NCBI RefSeq assembly: GCF_014897585.1
Contig: NZ_JABUXW010000013.1
Span: forward strand, 87,382-151,381
Direction: 5' to 3'
Source of the DNA: Brachybacterium tyrofermentans
Lineage (GTDB): Bacteria > Actinomycetota > Actinomycetes > Actinomycetales > Dermabacteraceae
Length of the DNA: 64,000 nucleotides
Shown here: piece after piece, positions 27,522 through 36,854 of the stretch
Numbering within the stretch: position 1 is the first letter of the stretch
Layout of the letters: each line of letters opens with the position of its first letter
The notes under the pieces: model-generated
Database searches by the model: none
What the model was told of the DNA's origin: nothing
Seen by the model: the letters and a program-made list of their open reading frames with translations, nothing else
Made by a program: the position numbers and the translations under genes

Positions 27522-29308
27522 GGCAGGTGGTCGCGACGGCCGGCCATGTCGACCACGGCAAGTCCACCCTGGTGCGCGCCCTCACCGGCATCGAGCCGGA
27601 CCGGCTGGCCGAGGAGCGCCGCCGCGGGCTGACCATCGACCTCGGCTTCGCGTGGACCACCCTGCCCTCAGGTCAGGAGGTCTCCTTCGTCGACGTCCCC
27701 GGTCATGAACGGTTCCTCGGCAACATGCTCGCGGGCCTCGGCCCGGCGCCGTTGGTGTGCTTCGTGGTCGCCGCGGACTCGGGATGGAGCGCGCAGTCCG
27801 GAGACCACCGCGATGCGCTCGCGGCCCTGGGCATCGACCAGGGACTCCTCGTCGTCAGCCGGAGCGACCTCGCACCCGACCGGGTCGGGTCGGTGATCGC
27901 CGAGGCCCGCCGTGAGCTCCGCGGCACCGGTCTCGCCGACGCTCCCGCGCTCGGCGTCTCCGCCGTCACAGGTGAGGGGATACCGGCACTGCGCGCGGCC
28001 CTCGACCACCTCGTCACGACCGCCCGGGACCCGTCCCCGCGCGAGCGGGTGCGTCTCTGGATCGACCGCTCCTTCAGCGTCACCGGCGCCGGGACCGTCG
28101 TGACCGGCACGCTCGGTGCCGGCACGGTCTCCCGCGAGGACCCCCTGGAGCTGTGCGGCCAGGAGCGCGGGGGAGAGGCCCTGGTGCGCGGCCTGCAGAG
28201 CCACGGCGGCCAGGTGCCGAGCATCGGACCGGTCACGCGCGCCGCCGTGAACCTCCGCGGCCTCGGCACCGGGGAGATCGGCCGTGGCGATGCCCTTCTC
28301 ACGCCCGGTGCCTGGGAGACCACAACCACGGTCGACGTGCGCCGCCTGACCGGCGCCGAGCTCACCGACGCACCCTCCGAGCTGCAGGCCCATATCGGGA
28401 CCGCCGCCGTCACGGCACGGATCAGGCCGTTCGGCCCCGACCATGCCCGCCTCACCCTCAGCCGGTCGCTGCCCCTGGGCGTCGGCGACCGCCTGGTGCT
28501 GCGGGGGAGCGGCGCGAGCTCCATCTGGGGCGGGGTGCAGGTGCTCGACGTCGACCCGCCGCTGCTGGAGCGCCGCGGCGACGGGGCACGCCGACGCACA
28601 GCGCTGACCGCCATGCCGCCTGCCGGTGACGTGGCCGTCGAGGTCGCGCGCCGTCGGGCCGTCCGCGCGGATCTGCTGGCACGCTTCGGGATCGCCCTGC
28701 CTGCGCAGCTTCCGCCGACGGTGCGGCGACGCGGCGACTGGCTCGTCGACACCGCCGCCGAGAGCGGGTGGACCGCGGCGCTGCGCGAGCTCGTCGAGGA
28801 CGACCGGCGGGCGGACGCCCTGACGGCGGGCCTGCCGCGGAAGGCGGCGATCGACGCCCTCTCCCTGCCTGATCCCGCACTGCTGGACGCCGTGGTGGCC
28901 GCGGCCGCGCTGGAGCAGGTGGGTGGCCGGGTGCGCGATGCCGCGGCCGCCGCGGGGCTGGGGAACGCCGAACGGGCGGTCGCTCAGCTCGAGGAGAGGC
29001 TGCGGACCGCGCCATTCCGGGCCCCGGAGGCCGATGACCTCACGGCTCTCCGACTCCGTCCCCGCGAGCTGGCCGCCGCTGCCCGGCAGGGACGGCTGCT
29101 CCGGCTTCCGGACGACGTGATCCTGCTGCCGAGCGCCCCGGCGCTCGCGATGCGCGAGCTCGCCCAGCTGGCGCAGCCGTTCACCGCGAGCCAGGCTCGC
29201 CGGGCGCTCGACACGACACGGCGCATCGCCATCCCGCTGCTCGAGCATCTCGACGCCCGCGGCTGGACGCGCCGCCTCGACTCCGGGCACCGGGAGATCG
29301 TGCGCTGA
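27518..29308 (+). CDS. selB: Selenocysteine-specific elongation factor
   Basis: A 596-aa GTPase that carries Sec-tRNA to UGA codons. GTP motifs are GHVDHGKST at 9-17, DVPGHERF and VSRSDL (the NKxD position is altered to SRSD). Beta-barrel domains 2-3 follow (FSVTGAGTVVTGTL), then C-terminal winged helices (residues about 390-596) that bind the SECIS hairpin. The last helix-turn-helix is FTASQARRALDTTRRIAIPLLEHLD. ATG 27518 overlaps the selA stop. Confidence 0.95.
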
Positions 29309-29312
29309 GGCC

Positions 29313-31985
29313 TCAGCCCTTGTTCCGGGGTGCCTTCACGGGCGGTTCGCCCAGCTCGATGTCCTCGGTGATGATCTCGTCGGTCTCACCGGCGACCAGC
29401 TCGAGGGACTCGATCCGGCCGAGCGCGGTGAGGTCCGCCGCGGCGGCCTCGAGATGCGCGAGCACGGTCGGCGAGGCCACGATCCTCACGGAGAGGATCG
29501 GCGTCTTCTGAGAGACCTTCGCGTCGGACTTGATGCGGCGCACCGAGATCGCGGCCTGGGCCACGGACGCCACCAGCGAGGCGTCCTGCCCGGCGGCGGC
29601 CTCGAACAGCGGCTCGGCCACGGGCCAGGACTGGGTGTGCACGCTGCCGCCGCGCCACCACGACCAGACCTCCTCGGTCGCGAACACGACCACCGGGGCG
29701 AACAGACGCAGCTGCACCTCGAGCGCGATCGCGAGCGCGGCCCGGGCAGAAGCGGCTCCGGCCTCGCCGGAGGCCGAGTTGCCGTGGGCGCGCTCCTTGA
29801 CCAGCTCGATGTAGTCATCGCAGAACGCCCAGAAGAAGGGCTCGGCGACCTCGAGGGCACGGGCGTAGTCCATGTCGTCGAAGGCCACGGTGGCCTGCTC
29901 GACGACCTTCCCGAGCTGGGCCAGCAGGGCGCGGTCCAGGGGATCGGTGACAACGGCCGGGTCCGCGGCCAGGCGGCCCGCGGGATCGGCGGGGGCGTCC
30001 CCGAAGCCGAGGGCGAACTTCGAGGCGTTGAGGATCTTGATCGCGAGGCGTCGGCCGATCTTCATCTGGCCCTCGTCGAAGGCGGTGTCCACGCCCTGAC
30101 GCGCCCGGCCGGCCCAGTAGCGGACCCCGTCGGAGCCGTGCTGCTCGAGCAGGCCGATGGGGGTGACCACGTTGCCCTTGGACTTCGACATCTTCTTGCG
30201 GTCCGGATCCAGGATCCAGCCGTTGATCGAGGCGTGGGTCCACGGCAGCGAGTCCTGCTGCAGGTGGGAGCGCACGATCGTGGAGAACAGCCAGGTGCGG
30301 ATGATGTCGTGGCCCTGGGGGCGCAGGTCCATCGGGTAGACCTTGGAGAAGAGCTCGGGATCCGAGTTCCAGCCGCCTGCGAGCTGCGGAGTCAGCGAGG
30401 AGGTGCCCCAGGTGTCGAGGATGTCGGGATCGGCGACGAAGCCTCCCGGCACGCCGCGCTGGGCCTCCTCGTAGCCGGCGGGCACGTCGATCGTGGGATC
30501 GATGGGCAGGGACTCCACCGGCGGGGTGAGCACGGTGTCGTAGTCGGTCTCGCCGTCGGCGCCCACCGCGTACCAGATCGGGAAGGGCACGCCGAAGAAG
30601 CGCTGGCGGGAGATCAGCCAGTCACCGGCCAGGCCCTCGACCCAGTTGCGGTAGCGGGACTCCATGTAGGCGGGGTGCCAGGTGAGCTCCTTGCCGCGGG
30701 CGATGAGGTCGTCGCGCAGGCCGCCCTCGGACTGGTCCCGGCCGCCGTTGGTGAGGTACCACTGGCGGGAGGTCACGTATTCCAGCGGCTTGTCGCCGTT
30801 CTCGTAGAACTTCACCGGGTGGGAGATCTTCTCGATCTCGCTGGTGAGGTCCCCGGACTCGGTCGCCATCTCCACCACGCGCTTCTGCGCGCTGAACACG
30901 GTCAGACCGGCCAGCTCGGAGTAGAGGGCCTGGCCCTCGGGCGTGGAGATCCACGGCGCCTCGGGCAGGAAGCGGCCGTCGCGGCCGATCACGGAGCGGG
31001 TGGGAAGCTCGAGCTCGCGCCACCAGGTGACGTCGTTCGCATCACCGAAGGTGCAGATCATCGCGATGCCGGCGCCCTTGTCGGGCTGGGCGAGGGAGTG
31101 CGCGAGCACGGGCACCTCGACCCCGAACAGGGGAGAGGTGACGGTGCTGCCGAACAGGTCCTGGTAGCGCTCGTCGTCCGGGTGCGCCACGAGGGCCACG
31201 CACGCGGGGAGCAGCTCAGGGCGGGTGGTCGCGATGACGACCGTCGAGCCGGAGCCGTCGGTCCTCGTGAACCCGAGGCGGTGATAGGCGCCGTCGCGGT
31301 CGCGGTCCTCCTGCTCGGCCTGCGCCACCGCGGTGCGGTAGGTGACGTCCCACATGGTGGGGGCCTCGGACTGGTAGGCCTGGTCGGCCTCGAGGTTCTC
31401 GAGGAAGGCGCGCTGCGAGGTGGCCCGCGAGTGGGCGTTGATGGTCTGGTAGCTGTGGTTCCAGTCCACCGAGAGGCCGAGGGTGCGGAAGACCTCCTCG
31501 AAGGACTTCTCGTCGATCTCGGTGAGGCGCTCGCACAGCTCGATGAAGTTGCGGCGCGAGACGGGCAGCTGGTTCGCGGCCTTGGACGACTTGTTGTCGC
31601 CGCCCTCCTGCGGGGGCGTGAAGTCGGCGTCATAGGGCAGCGAGGGGTCGCAGCGCACGCCGAAGTAGTTCTGCACCCGGCGCTCGGTGGGCAGTCCGTT
31701 GTCGTCCCAGCCCAGCGGGTAGAACACGTTCTTGCCGCGCATGCGCTGGTAGCGCACGATCATGTCCGCCTGCGAATAGCCGAACACGTGGCCCACGTGC
31801 AACGAGCCGGAGGCCGTCGGCGGCGGGGTGTCGACGCTGAAGACCTGGTCGCGAGTGGTGCCGGGGTCGAACGCGTAGAGCTGCTGCTCGCTCCATACGC
31901 CGTCCCACTTGTCCTCGAGTCCCTCGAGCGAGGGGCGATCGGGGATGGAGGTGCCGGTGTCGGGGCGCGATGCAGTATCGGTCAT
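29313..31985 (-). CDS. valS: Valyl-tRNA synthetase
   Basis: An 890-aa class Ia synthetase. The HIGH motif is HVGH at residues 63-66 in TASGSLHVGHVFGY, KMSKS is in DRKKMSKSKGNVVTP, and the editing domain spans about 200-370. DDNGLPTERRVQNYFGV marks the short-branch ValS form. It lacks an extended C-terminal coiled coil: after the anticodon domain only about 90 residues remain. The gene faces selB with 4 bp between stops. Its mRNA appears leaderless. In many actinobacteria valS follows clpX directly; here it is inverted and 10 kb away. Confidence 0.95.
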   Translation of the reverse strand: MTDTASRPDTGTSIPDRPSLEGLEDKWDGVWSEQQLYAFDPGTTRDQVFSVDTPPPTASGSLHVGHVFGYSQADMIVRYQRMRGKNVFYPLGWDDNGLPTERRVQNYFGVRCDPSLPYDADFTPPQEGGDNKSSKAANQLPVSRRNFIELCERLTEIDEKSFEEVFRTLGLSVDWNHSYQTINAHSRATSQRAFLENLEADQAYQSEAPTMWDVTYRTAVAQAEQEDRDRDGAYHRLGFTRTDGSGSTVVIATTRPELLPACVALVAHPDDERYQDLFGSTVTSPLFGVEVPVLAHSLAQPDKGAGIAMICTFGDANDVTWWRELELPTRSVIGRDGRFLPEAPWISTPEGQALYSELAGLTVFSAQKRVVEMATESGDLTSEIEKISHPVKFYENGDKPLEYVTSRQWYLTNGGRDQSEGGLRDDLIARGKELTWHPAYMESRYRNWVEGLAGDWLISRQRFFGVPFPIWYAVGADGETDYDTVLTPPVESLPIDPTIDVPAGYEEAQRGVPGGFVADPDILDTWGTSSLTPQLAGGWNSDPELFSKVYPMDLRPQGHDIIRTWLFSTIVRSHLQQDSLPWTHASINGWILDPDRKKMSKSKGNVVTPIGLLEQHGSDGVRYWAGRARQGVDTAFDEGQMKIGRRLAIKILNASKFALGFGDAPADPAGRLAADPAVVTDPLDRALLAQLGKVVEQATVAFDDMDYARALEVAEPFFWAFCDDYIELVKERAHGNSASGEAGAASARAALAIALEVQLRLFAPVVVFATEEVWSWWRGGSVHTQSWPVAEPLFEAAAGQDASLVASVAQAAISVRRIKSDAKVSQKTPILSVRIVASPTVLAHLEAAAADLTALGRIESLELVAGETDEIITEDIELGEPPVKAPRNKG

Positions 31986-31991
31986 GGGGCC

Positions 31992-32019
31992 ATTGTTCCA
32001 GGTCTGCGCACCAGTGCAA
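31992..32019 (-). promoter_or_regulatory. valS promoter, leaderless
   Basis: On the minus strand TTGCAC (-35), 16 bp, AACAAT (-10), then 6 nt to ATG 31985. No ribosome site and no T-box. Confidence 0.6.
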
Positions 32020-32071
32020 CGCAGGCGTCGGCAGTGTGAGCGCCCTCGCGTACCCGCGCCCGGTGCGCACG

Positions 32072-32077
32072 TACGGT
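32072..32077 (+). promoter_or_regulatory. -10 element of the metallophosphoesterase gene, leaderless
   Basis: TACGGT, 6 nt before ATG 32084. Confidence 0.5.
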
Positions 32078-32083
32078 GGGGGC

Positions 32084-32905
32084 ATGGCTCTGGAACGGAT
32101 CGCGCTGGTCTCCGACGTGCATGGCAACCTCACCGCCTACGAGGCGGTGCTCGCCGATATCGCCGCGCGCGGCATCACCCGGGTGATCAACCTCGGCGAC
32201 GTGGTGGGCAAGGGGCCTCGTGGTTCCGCCTGCACGGCGCTGACCCGGGAGCGCTGCGAGGCGACGGTGCGGGGCAACTGGGAGGTGTTCATCGTCGGCG
32301 ACGGAGAGATCCGCGGCGAGGCGCACGCCTGGTGGCGCGCGGAGCTGACCGAGGAGGACAAGCAGTGGCTGTTCGCCGTCCCCGGCAGCGTGGACCTGGA
32401 GCTCTCCGGCCGACGGGTGCGCCTGCTGCATGCCTCCCCGATCGACGAGTTCACCCGTGTGCACCGCGATCACAGCGAGGAGCAGTTCGCGATGATGTTC
32501 GAGCCCACGCCGTTCACCGGGGATGTTCCCCGGGCCGACGTCGTGGTCTACGGGGACATCCACGAGCCCTACCTGCGGTCCGGGACCGACGGGCTGCTCG
32601 TGAACGCCGGGAGCGTCGGCAATCAGCTCGATGATTCGATGCCGTCCTATGTGATCCTCGAGGGTTCTGTCGGTGCTGACGGCGCTGCAGGCGCTGTCGC
32701 GGGCGGCGGATCAGCGACCGATGGGCCGCGGGGCGGCGCCGCGGCCCCGTTCGGGGTGCAGTTCGTGCGGGTGCCCTATGACGTCGAGGCCGAGATCGCC
32801 GCGACCCGCGACCTGGACATGCCCCCGGCCGAGACCGAGGCGTATGCCGTCGAGCTGCGGACCGGCGTCTATCGCGGCCGCCACGAGGAGCTCGGGCTGG
32901 TCTGA
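32084..32905 (+). CDS. Calcineurin-like metallophosphoesterase
   Basis: A 273-aa phosphoesterase of the YfcE/MJ0936-like class. Metal ligands appear in order: SDVHGN at 10-15, NLGDVVGKGP near 37-46, RGNWE near 64, LHASP near 114, and YGDIHEPY with NAGSVGN. A Gly/Ala-rich insertion (about residues 203-226) separates the last beta strands. Substrate unknown; such proteins hydrolyse phosphodiesters or phosphoproteins. It is divergent from valS, sharing a 98-bp promoter region in which both start sites appear leaderless. Confidence 0.85.
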   Translation: MALERIALVSDVHGNLTAYEAVLADIAARGITRVINLGDVVGKGPRGSACTALTRERCEATVRGNWEVFIVGDGEIRGEAHAWWRAELTEEDKQWLFAVPGSVDLELSGRRVRLLHASPIDEFTRVHRDHSEEQFAMMFEPTPFTGDVPRADVVVYGDIHEPYLRSGTDGLLVNAGSVGNQLDDSMPSYVILEGSVGADGAAGAVAGGGSATDGPRGGAAAPFGVQFVRVPYDVEAEIAATRDLDMPPAETEAYAVELRTGVYRGRHEELGLV

Positions 32906-32958
32906 GCGTCGAGAGTCCTTCCTGAGTCCTGCGTGGAACCTTCGCGGGTGTTCGCGCC

Positions 32959-34044
32959 TCACGGCACGCGCGCGGTCCACTCCTCGGTCCCGAACTTCGT
33001 CTCGACCAGAGTGCGGGCCGTCGCGAGCTCGTCGTCGGTGTAGTCGGAGTCGACGGTGTCGTAGCGCGCGCGGAAGAAGTCCAGGAACCCGTCGATGATC
33101 TGCTCCCGGGCCAGTCCCGTCTGGGAGCGCATCGGATCCACGCGCTTGTTCGCGCTGCGGGTGCCCTTGTCCGAGAGCTTCTCCTTGCCCACGCGCAGCA
33201 CCTCGCTCATCTTGTCGGCGTCGATGTCGTAGCTCATGGTCACGTGGTGCAGCAGCACCCCGCCGGCGAAGCGGCGCTGGGCGGCGCCGCCGATCTTGCC
33301 CTGCTCCGAGGCGATGTCGTTCAGCGGCACATAGCGCGCCTTGATCCCGATCTCGGCGAGCGCGCCCATCACCCAGTCGTCGAGATAGGCATAGGCCTGC
33401 TCGAAGCTGAGGCCCTCCACGAGCGATGTCGGCACCACGAGCGAGTAGGTGATGCAGTTGCCCTGCTCCATGAACATCGCGCCGCCGCCGGTGATGCGCC
33501 GCACCACCCCGATGCCGTGCTTCGCCGCGCCCTCGGCGTCGATCTCGTTGCGCAGCGACTGGTAGGAGCCGATCACCACGAGCGGGGTGTCCCAGTCCCA
33601 GATCCGGAAATGGGGGTTGCGCCGCCCAGCGATCACCTCGTTCGGCAGCACCTCGTCCAGGGCCACATGCATGACCGGGGGGAGCACGACCGGTCCGACG
33701 ACGTCGAAGGTGAGATCCTCCCAGCTGGTGGCGTGGCCCAGAGCCCGGCGCGTCGCGATCGCGACGGCGTCGGCGTCGAAGCCGATCATCTGCACGGGAT
33801 CCGGTCGCGCCTCCAGCCGTGCCGTGATCGATGCGGCCAGCTCCTTCGCGGTGGAGGAAGTCGGCATCCCGATCAGGGCGGCGTTGAGGTCCTCGAGCGC
33901 GTCGTCCGGTTCGAGGAAGAAGTCCCCGAAGACATGGGCGGTCTCGATCAGATCGTCCTGCTCCGTCACGTCGATGGAGACCAGCTTGCCTCCGCGGACC
34001 TTGTACTGCCCCTGCTTCACCGTGCTGTCGCTGCGCTCATCCAT
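32959..34044 (-). CDS. Lipoate-protein ligase family protein with N-terminal extension
   Basis: About 361 aa. Residues about 80-345 are the LplA/LipB-type ligase fold with RRITGGGAMFMEQGNCITYS (lipoyl-binding loop), the adenylate Lys in GKIGGAAQRRFAGGVLLHH, and SYDIDADKM. The first ~75 residues resemble a small accessory domain (GKLVSIDVTEQDD...FFLEPDDALEDLNAAL) normally found at the C-terminus of LplA, so the order appears permuted. It attaches lipoate or octanoate to E2/GcvH proteins. ATG 34044 is chosen because GATGAGGG precedes it; ATG 34062 has no ribosome site. Confidence 0.8.
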   Translation of the reverse strand: MDERSDSTVKQGQYKVRGGKLVSIDVTEQDDLIETAHVFGDFFLEPDDALEDLNAALIGMPTSSTAKELAASITARLEARPDPVQMIGFDADAVAIATRRALGHATSWEDLTFDVVGPVVLPPVMHVALDEVLPNEVIAGRRNPHFRIWDWDTPLVVIGSYQSLRNEIDAEGAAKHGIGVVRRITGGGAMFMEQGNCITYSLVVPTSLVEGLSFEQAYAYLDDWVMGALAEIGIKARYVPLNDIASEQGKIGGAAQRRFAGGVLLHHVTMSYDIDADKMSEVLRVGKEKLSDKGTRSANKRVDPMRSQTGLAREQIIDGFLDFFRARYDTVDSDYTDDELATARTLVETKFGTEEWTARVP

Positions 34045-34077
34045 GCCCTCATCATCTCGCATCTGACGGCAGGAGGC

Positions 34078-35112
34078 TCAGGCGAGCCCGCTGCGCCCGT
34101 AGATCTCCCGCACCAGGTCCTCGATGGCGGGTTCGGTCAGGGACAGGTCGCGCACCTCGACCTGCGCACCGATGGCCGAGAGCAGGGCGGGCACGGTGAG
34201 CTCCGCGCCGGAGAAGCGGATCCGGTGACGGATCCCGTCGGCCTCGACCGCAGCGGTCTCCGCGGAACCGGGCAGGGAGAGAGCTGCGGCGGGCTCGGCG
34301 AGGTCGACGACCAGCTCGCGCGGCGCGCCGAGATGCGCCCGGAAGGAGTCCAGCGGCCCGTCGTAGGCGACGGTGCCGGAGTTCACGACCACGATCCGAT
34401 CGCACAGGCGCTCCACGTCGTTCATGTCGTGCGTGGTGAGGAACAGCGTGGTGCCGCGCTCGGCGCGATCCTCGCGCAGGAAGCGCCGCAGCCCCTCCTT
34501 CGAGACCATGTCCAGACCGATCGTCGGCTCATCGAGCACCACCAGCTGTGGGGAGTGCAGCAGCGCGGCGGCGACCTCGCCGCGCATGCGCTGCCCCAGC
34601 GACAGCTGGCGCACCGGCCTGCCCAGGAAGGCGCCCAGATCGAGACCGTCCACGAGCCGCTCCAGCCGGGCATCGCGCTGCCGGTCGGTGAGGCGGTGCA
34701 TCGCCCCGAGGATCGTGTAGCTGTCGCGCAGCGGGAGGTCCCACCACAGCTGGGAGCGCTGCCCGAAGACGACGCCGATCTCGCGGGCCAGCTGCTTGCG
34801 CTCGGCGACCGGCTCGCGGCCGAGGACCCGCAGCGAACCGCCCGTCGGCGTGAGGATCCCGGTCATCATCTTGATCGTGGTGGACTTCCCCGCCCCGTTC
34901 GCGCCGACGAAGCCGACCGCTTCACCGGGACGGATGCTGAGGCTGATGTCGTCGACCGCACGCACCACCTGGCGACGGCGTCGGCGCGAGCCCGGCACGG
35001 GGGCCCGCACCACGTAGTCACGGCGCAGCCCGGAGAGCTCGAGGGCGGGCTCGAGAGGCTCGGAAGGCTCGGGAGCGTGCTGGTCGGGAGTGATCTGCTG
35101 GGGCGTGTTCAT
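34078..35112 (-). CDS. ABC-2 exporter ATP-binding protein
   Basis: A 344-aa ATPase. An N-terminal tail of about 25 residues precedes Walker A GANGAGKST at 70-78. The signature is LSLGQRMRGE, Walker B is LVVLDEPTIGLD, and the switch His is in LTTHD. Residues 275-344 form the extra C-terminal domain typical of exporters of this class. Its ATG overlaps the stop of the second permease (4 bp). With two permeases of the DUF990-like kind it forms a three-gene exporter of unknown substrate. Confidence 0.85.
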   Translation of the reverse strand: MNTPQQITPDQHAPEPSEPLEPALELSGLRRDYVVRAPVPGSRRRRRQVVRAVDDISLSIRPGEAVGFVGANGAGKSTTIKMMTGILTPTGGSLRVLGREPVAERKQLAREIGVVFGQRSQLWWDLPLRDSYTILGAMHRLTDRQRDARLERLVDGLDLGAFLGRPVRQLSLGQRMRGEVAAALLHSPQLVVLDEPTIGLDMVSKEGLRRFLREDRAERGTTLFLTTHDMNDVERLCDRIVVVNSGTVAYDGPLDSFRAHLGAPRELVVDLAEPAAALSLPGSAETAAVEADGIRHRIRFSGAELTVPALLSAIGAQVEVRDLSLTEPAIEDLVREIYGRSGLA

Positions 35113-35993
35113 CCGCCGGCTCCTGTGTATCTGCGGACCCCGGAGCGCCAGAGCAGCCCGGCCACGATCCAGACGAGGACGGCGGCAGGGAGTCCCAACC
35201 AGCCGGCCCACGAGGGGATCAGGGCGGGGCCGGGAAGGTCCAGCAGCACCAGGGTGGGGGCGTAGGCGATCAGCGTCGCCGGGATGACGAAGGTGAAGAA
35301 GGCCCGCATGGGCAGGGCGAACACCGCGCCAGGGGTGGTGGCGACGTAGTTGCCGCCATAGGTGAAGGCATTGGCGAACTCCCGGCCGTCCACGAGCCAG
35401 AACTGGAGGGCGCCGGCCATCGTGAACAGCGCTCCGAACAGGACCGCGCCGGCGAGCGGTGCCAGCACCGCCAGCATCAGGAGCATCGGGGTGGGCTGGA
35501 ACCCGGCGATCCCGAGCGCCGTCACATACATCGCCAGCCCCACCACGATGCGGCCGATGCGTCGCAGCGACAGGTCCAGGCTGGAGATCTGCAGGAGCAG
35601 GGGGACAGGGCGGATCAGCAGGGTCTCGAGCCTGCCGGACTTGATGTACGAGGAGAGTCCGTCGATCTCTCCGAAGAGCATGTCCCCGATCCCGAAGGCG
35701 AGGGCTCCCAGGCCGTAGACCACGGCGACCTGCGGCAGGGTCATCCCGCCCAGCGTGCTGACCTGGGAGAGGATCACCCACAGCTCGAGGAACTCGGTGC
35801 CGACGATGAGCACCTGGCCCAGAGAGTCGGAGACGAAGCTCGTGCGGAACGAGGCCTGCGAACGGATCCGCGAGGCGTACAGCGTCCAGACCATGCGGGC
35901 GGTGGAGACGGGACGGTCCGACGGGTCCGACCGGCGCGACGGGGTCGACGGGTCCGAGGGGGCCGACGAGCGAGGACGGGAGTTCTCAGCCAC
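35109..35993 (-). CDS. ABC-2 family permease, second
   Basis: A 294-aa membrane protein with six hydrophobic segments. A hydrophilic N-terminus of about 35 residues is rich in Ser, Asp and Arg (PSDPSTPSRRSDPSDRP). The cytoplasmic loop SYIKSGRLETLLIRPVPLLLQ is the conserved segment of this permease type that contacts the ATPase. It overlaps the first permease by 8 bp and the ATPase by 4 bp, so the three subunits are translated as one coupled set. Confidence 0.8.
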   Translation of the reverse strand: MAENSRPRSSAPSDPSTPSRRSDPSDRPVSTARMVWTLYASRIRSQASFRTSFVSDSLGQVLIVGTEFLELWVILSQVSTLGGMTLPQVAVVYGLGALAFGIGDMLFGEIDGLSSYIKSGRLETLLIRPVPLLLQISSLDLSLRRIGRIVVGLAMYVTALGIAGFQPTPMLLMLAVLAPLAGAVLFGALFTMAGALQFWLVDGREFANAFTYGGNYVATTPGAVFALPMRAFFTFVIPATLIAYAPTLVLLDLPGPALIPSWAGWLGLPAAVLVWIVAGLLWRSGVRRYTGAGG

Positions 35994-36780
35994 CCTGCAC
36001 CTCCATGCTGCGCACGCCGAGACGGAGCATCAGGTGTGCGGCGACGGCGAGAACCAGCACCCATCCTGCCTGCACCCCGAGGAGGGGGAGCGCCTCGAGA
36101 GGCGTGATCCGGCCGGACAGGGTATCGATCGGGGTCTGGATCATCGAGGGGAACGGCGTGGCCCGGGCGATGCCCAGCAGCCAGTCGGGGAACCAGAGGA
36201 TCGGGATGAGGAATCCCGAGAGCAGGTTCATCACCGCGGTGTACACGACGGTCAGACCGCGGGTCTCGATCAACCAGAAGGCCGCGAGGTTCACCATCAT
36301 GTCGGCGAGGAAGGCGAGCGTGATGGCCGCCAGCAGGGAGAACGCACCCAGCAGGTAGGAGAGCGGATCCTCCGGCAGGGCGAGGCCCGTCACGAGCGCG
36401 CCGATCACCAGCGGCGGGATGCCCCGGCCCAGCAGCAGGAAGGCCGAACGACCGAGCTTCTGCGCGTAGTAGAGGCCGAGGAACGAGGCGGGTCGCAGCA
36501 GATCCACGGCGACCTCGCCCTGGTGGACGCGCTGGGAGACCTCGCGGGTCCCGAAGGCTTCGATGGGGGCCAGCAGTGCCTGCCCGAGCCACACGTACGT
36601 CGCGGCCTGCGCGATCGTGTAGCCGCTGAGCTCGCCACCCGCTGTCGTGATCGCGGCGAACAGGATCGAGGCGCGGATGAAGCCGAAGATCGTGTTGGTG
36701 AAGACCCCGGCGGCGGTCGCCATCCGATAGGTCGAGTACTGGCGGAAGGATGCCGAGGCGATCGACCAGTACGTAGGCAC
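35986..36780 (-). CDS. ABC-2 family permease, first
   Basis: A 264-aa membrane protein with six hydrophobic segments and the paralogous coupling loop VHQGEVAVDLLRPASFLGLYYAQK. It is the first gene of the three-gene exporter. GTG 36780 lies 7 nt after a TAGGCT -10, so the operon mRNA appears leaderless. The two permeases probably heterodimerise. Confidence 0.8.
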   Translation of the reverse strand: MPTYWSIASASFRQYSTYRMATAAGVFTNTIFGFIRASILFAAITTAGGELSGYTIAQAATYVWLGQALLAPIEAFGTREVSQRVHQGEVAVDLLRPASFLGLYYAQKLGRSAFLLLGRGIPPLVIGALVTGLALPEDPLSYLLGAFSLLAAITLAFLADMMVNLAAFWLIETRGLTVVYTAVMNLLSGFLIPILWFPDWLLGIARATPFPSMIQTPIDTLSGRITPLEALPLLGVQAGWVLVLAVAAHLMLRLGVRSMEVQGG

Positions 36781-36787
36781 TCGCGCG

Positions 36788-36816
36788 AGCCTAGTGTCAG
36801 ATGGTCTGGGTCACAA
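36788..36816 (-). promoter_or_regulatory. Promoter of the three-gene ABC-2 operon, leaderless
   Basis: On the minus strand TTGTGA (-35), 17 bp, TAGGCT (-10), then 7 nt to GTG 36780. Confidence 0.65.
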
Positions 36817-36854
36817 GAGGTGGAGTGGGAGCAGTTCAGCGCGATGCGGGGCGC

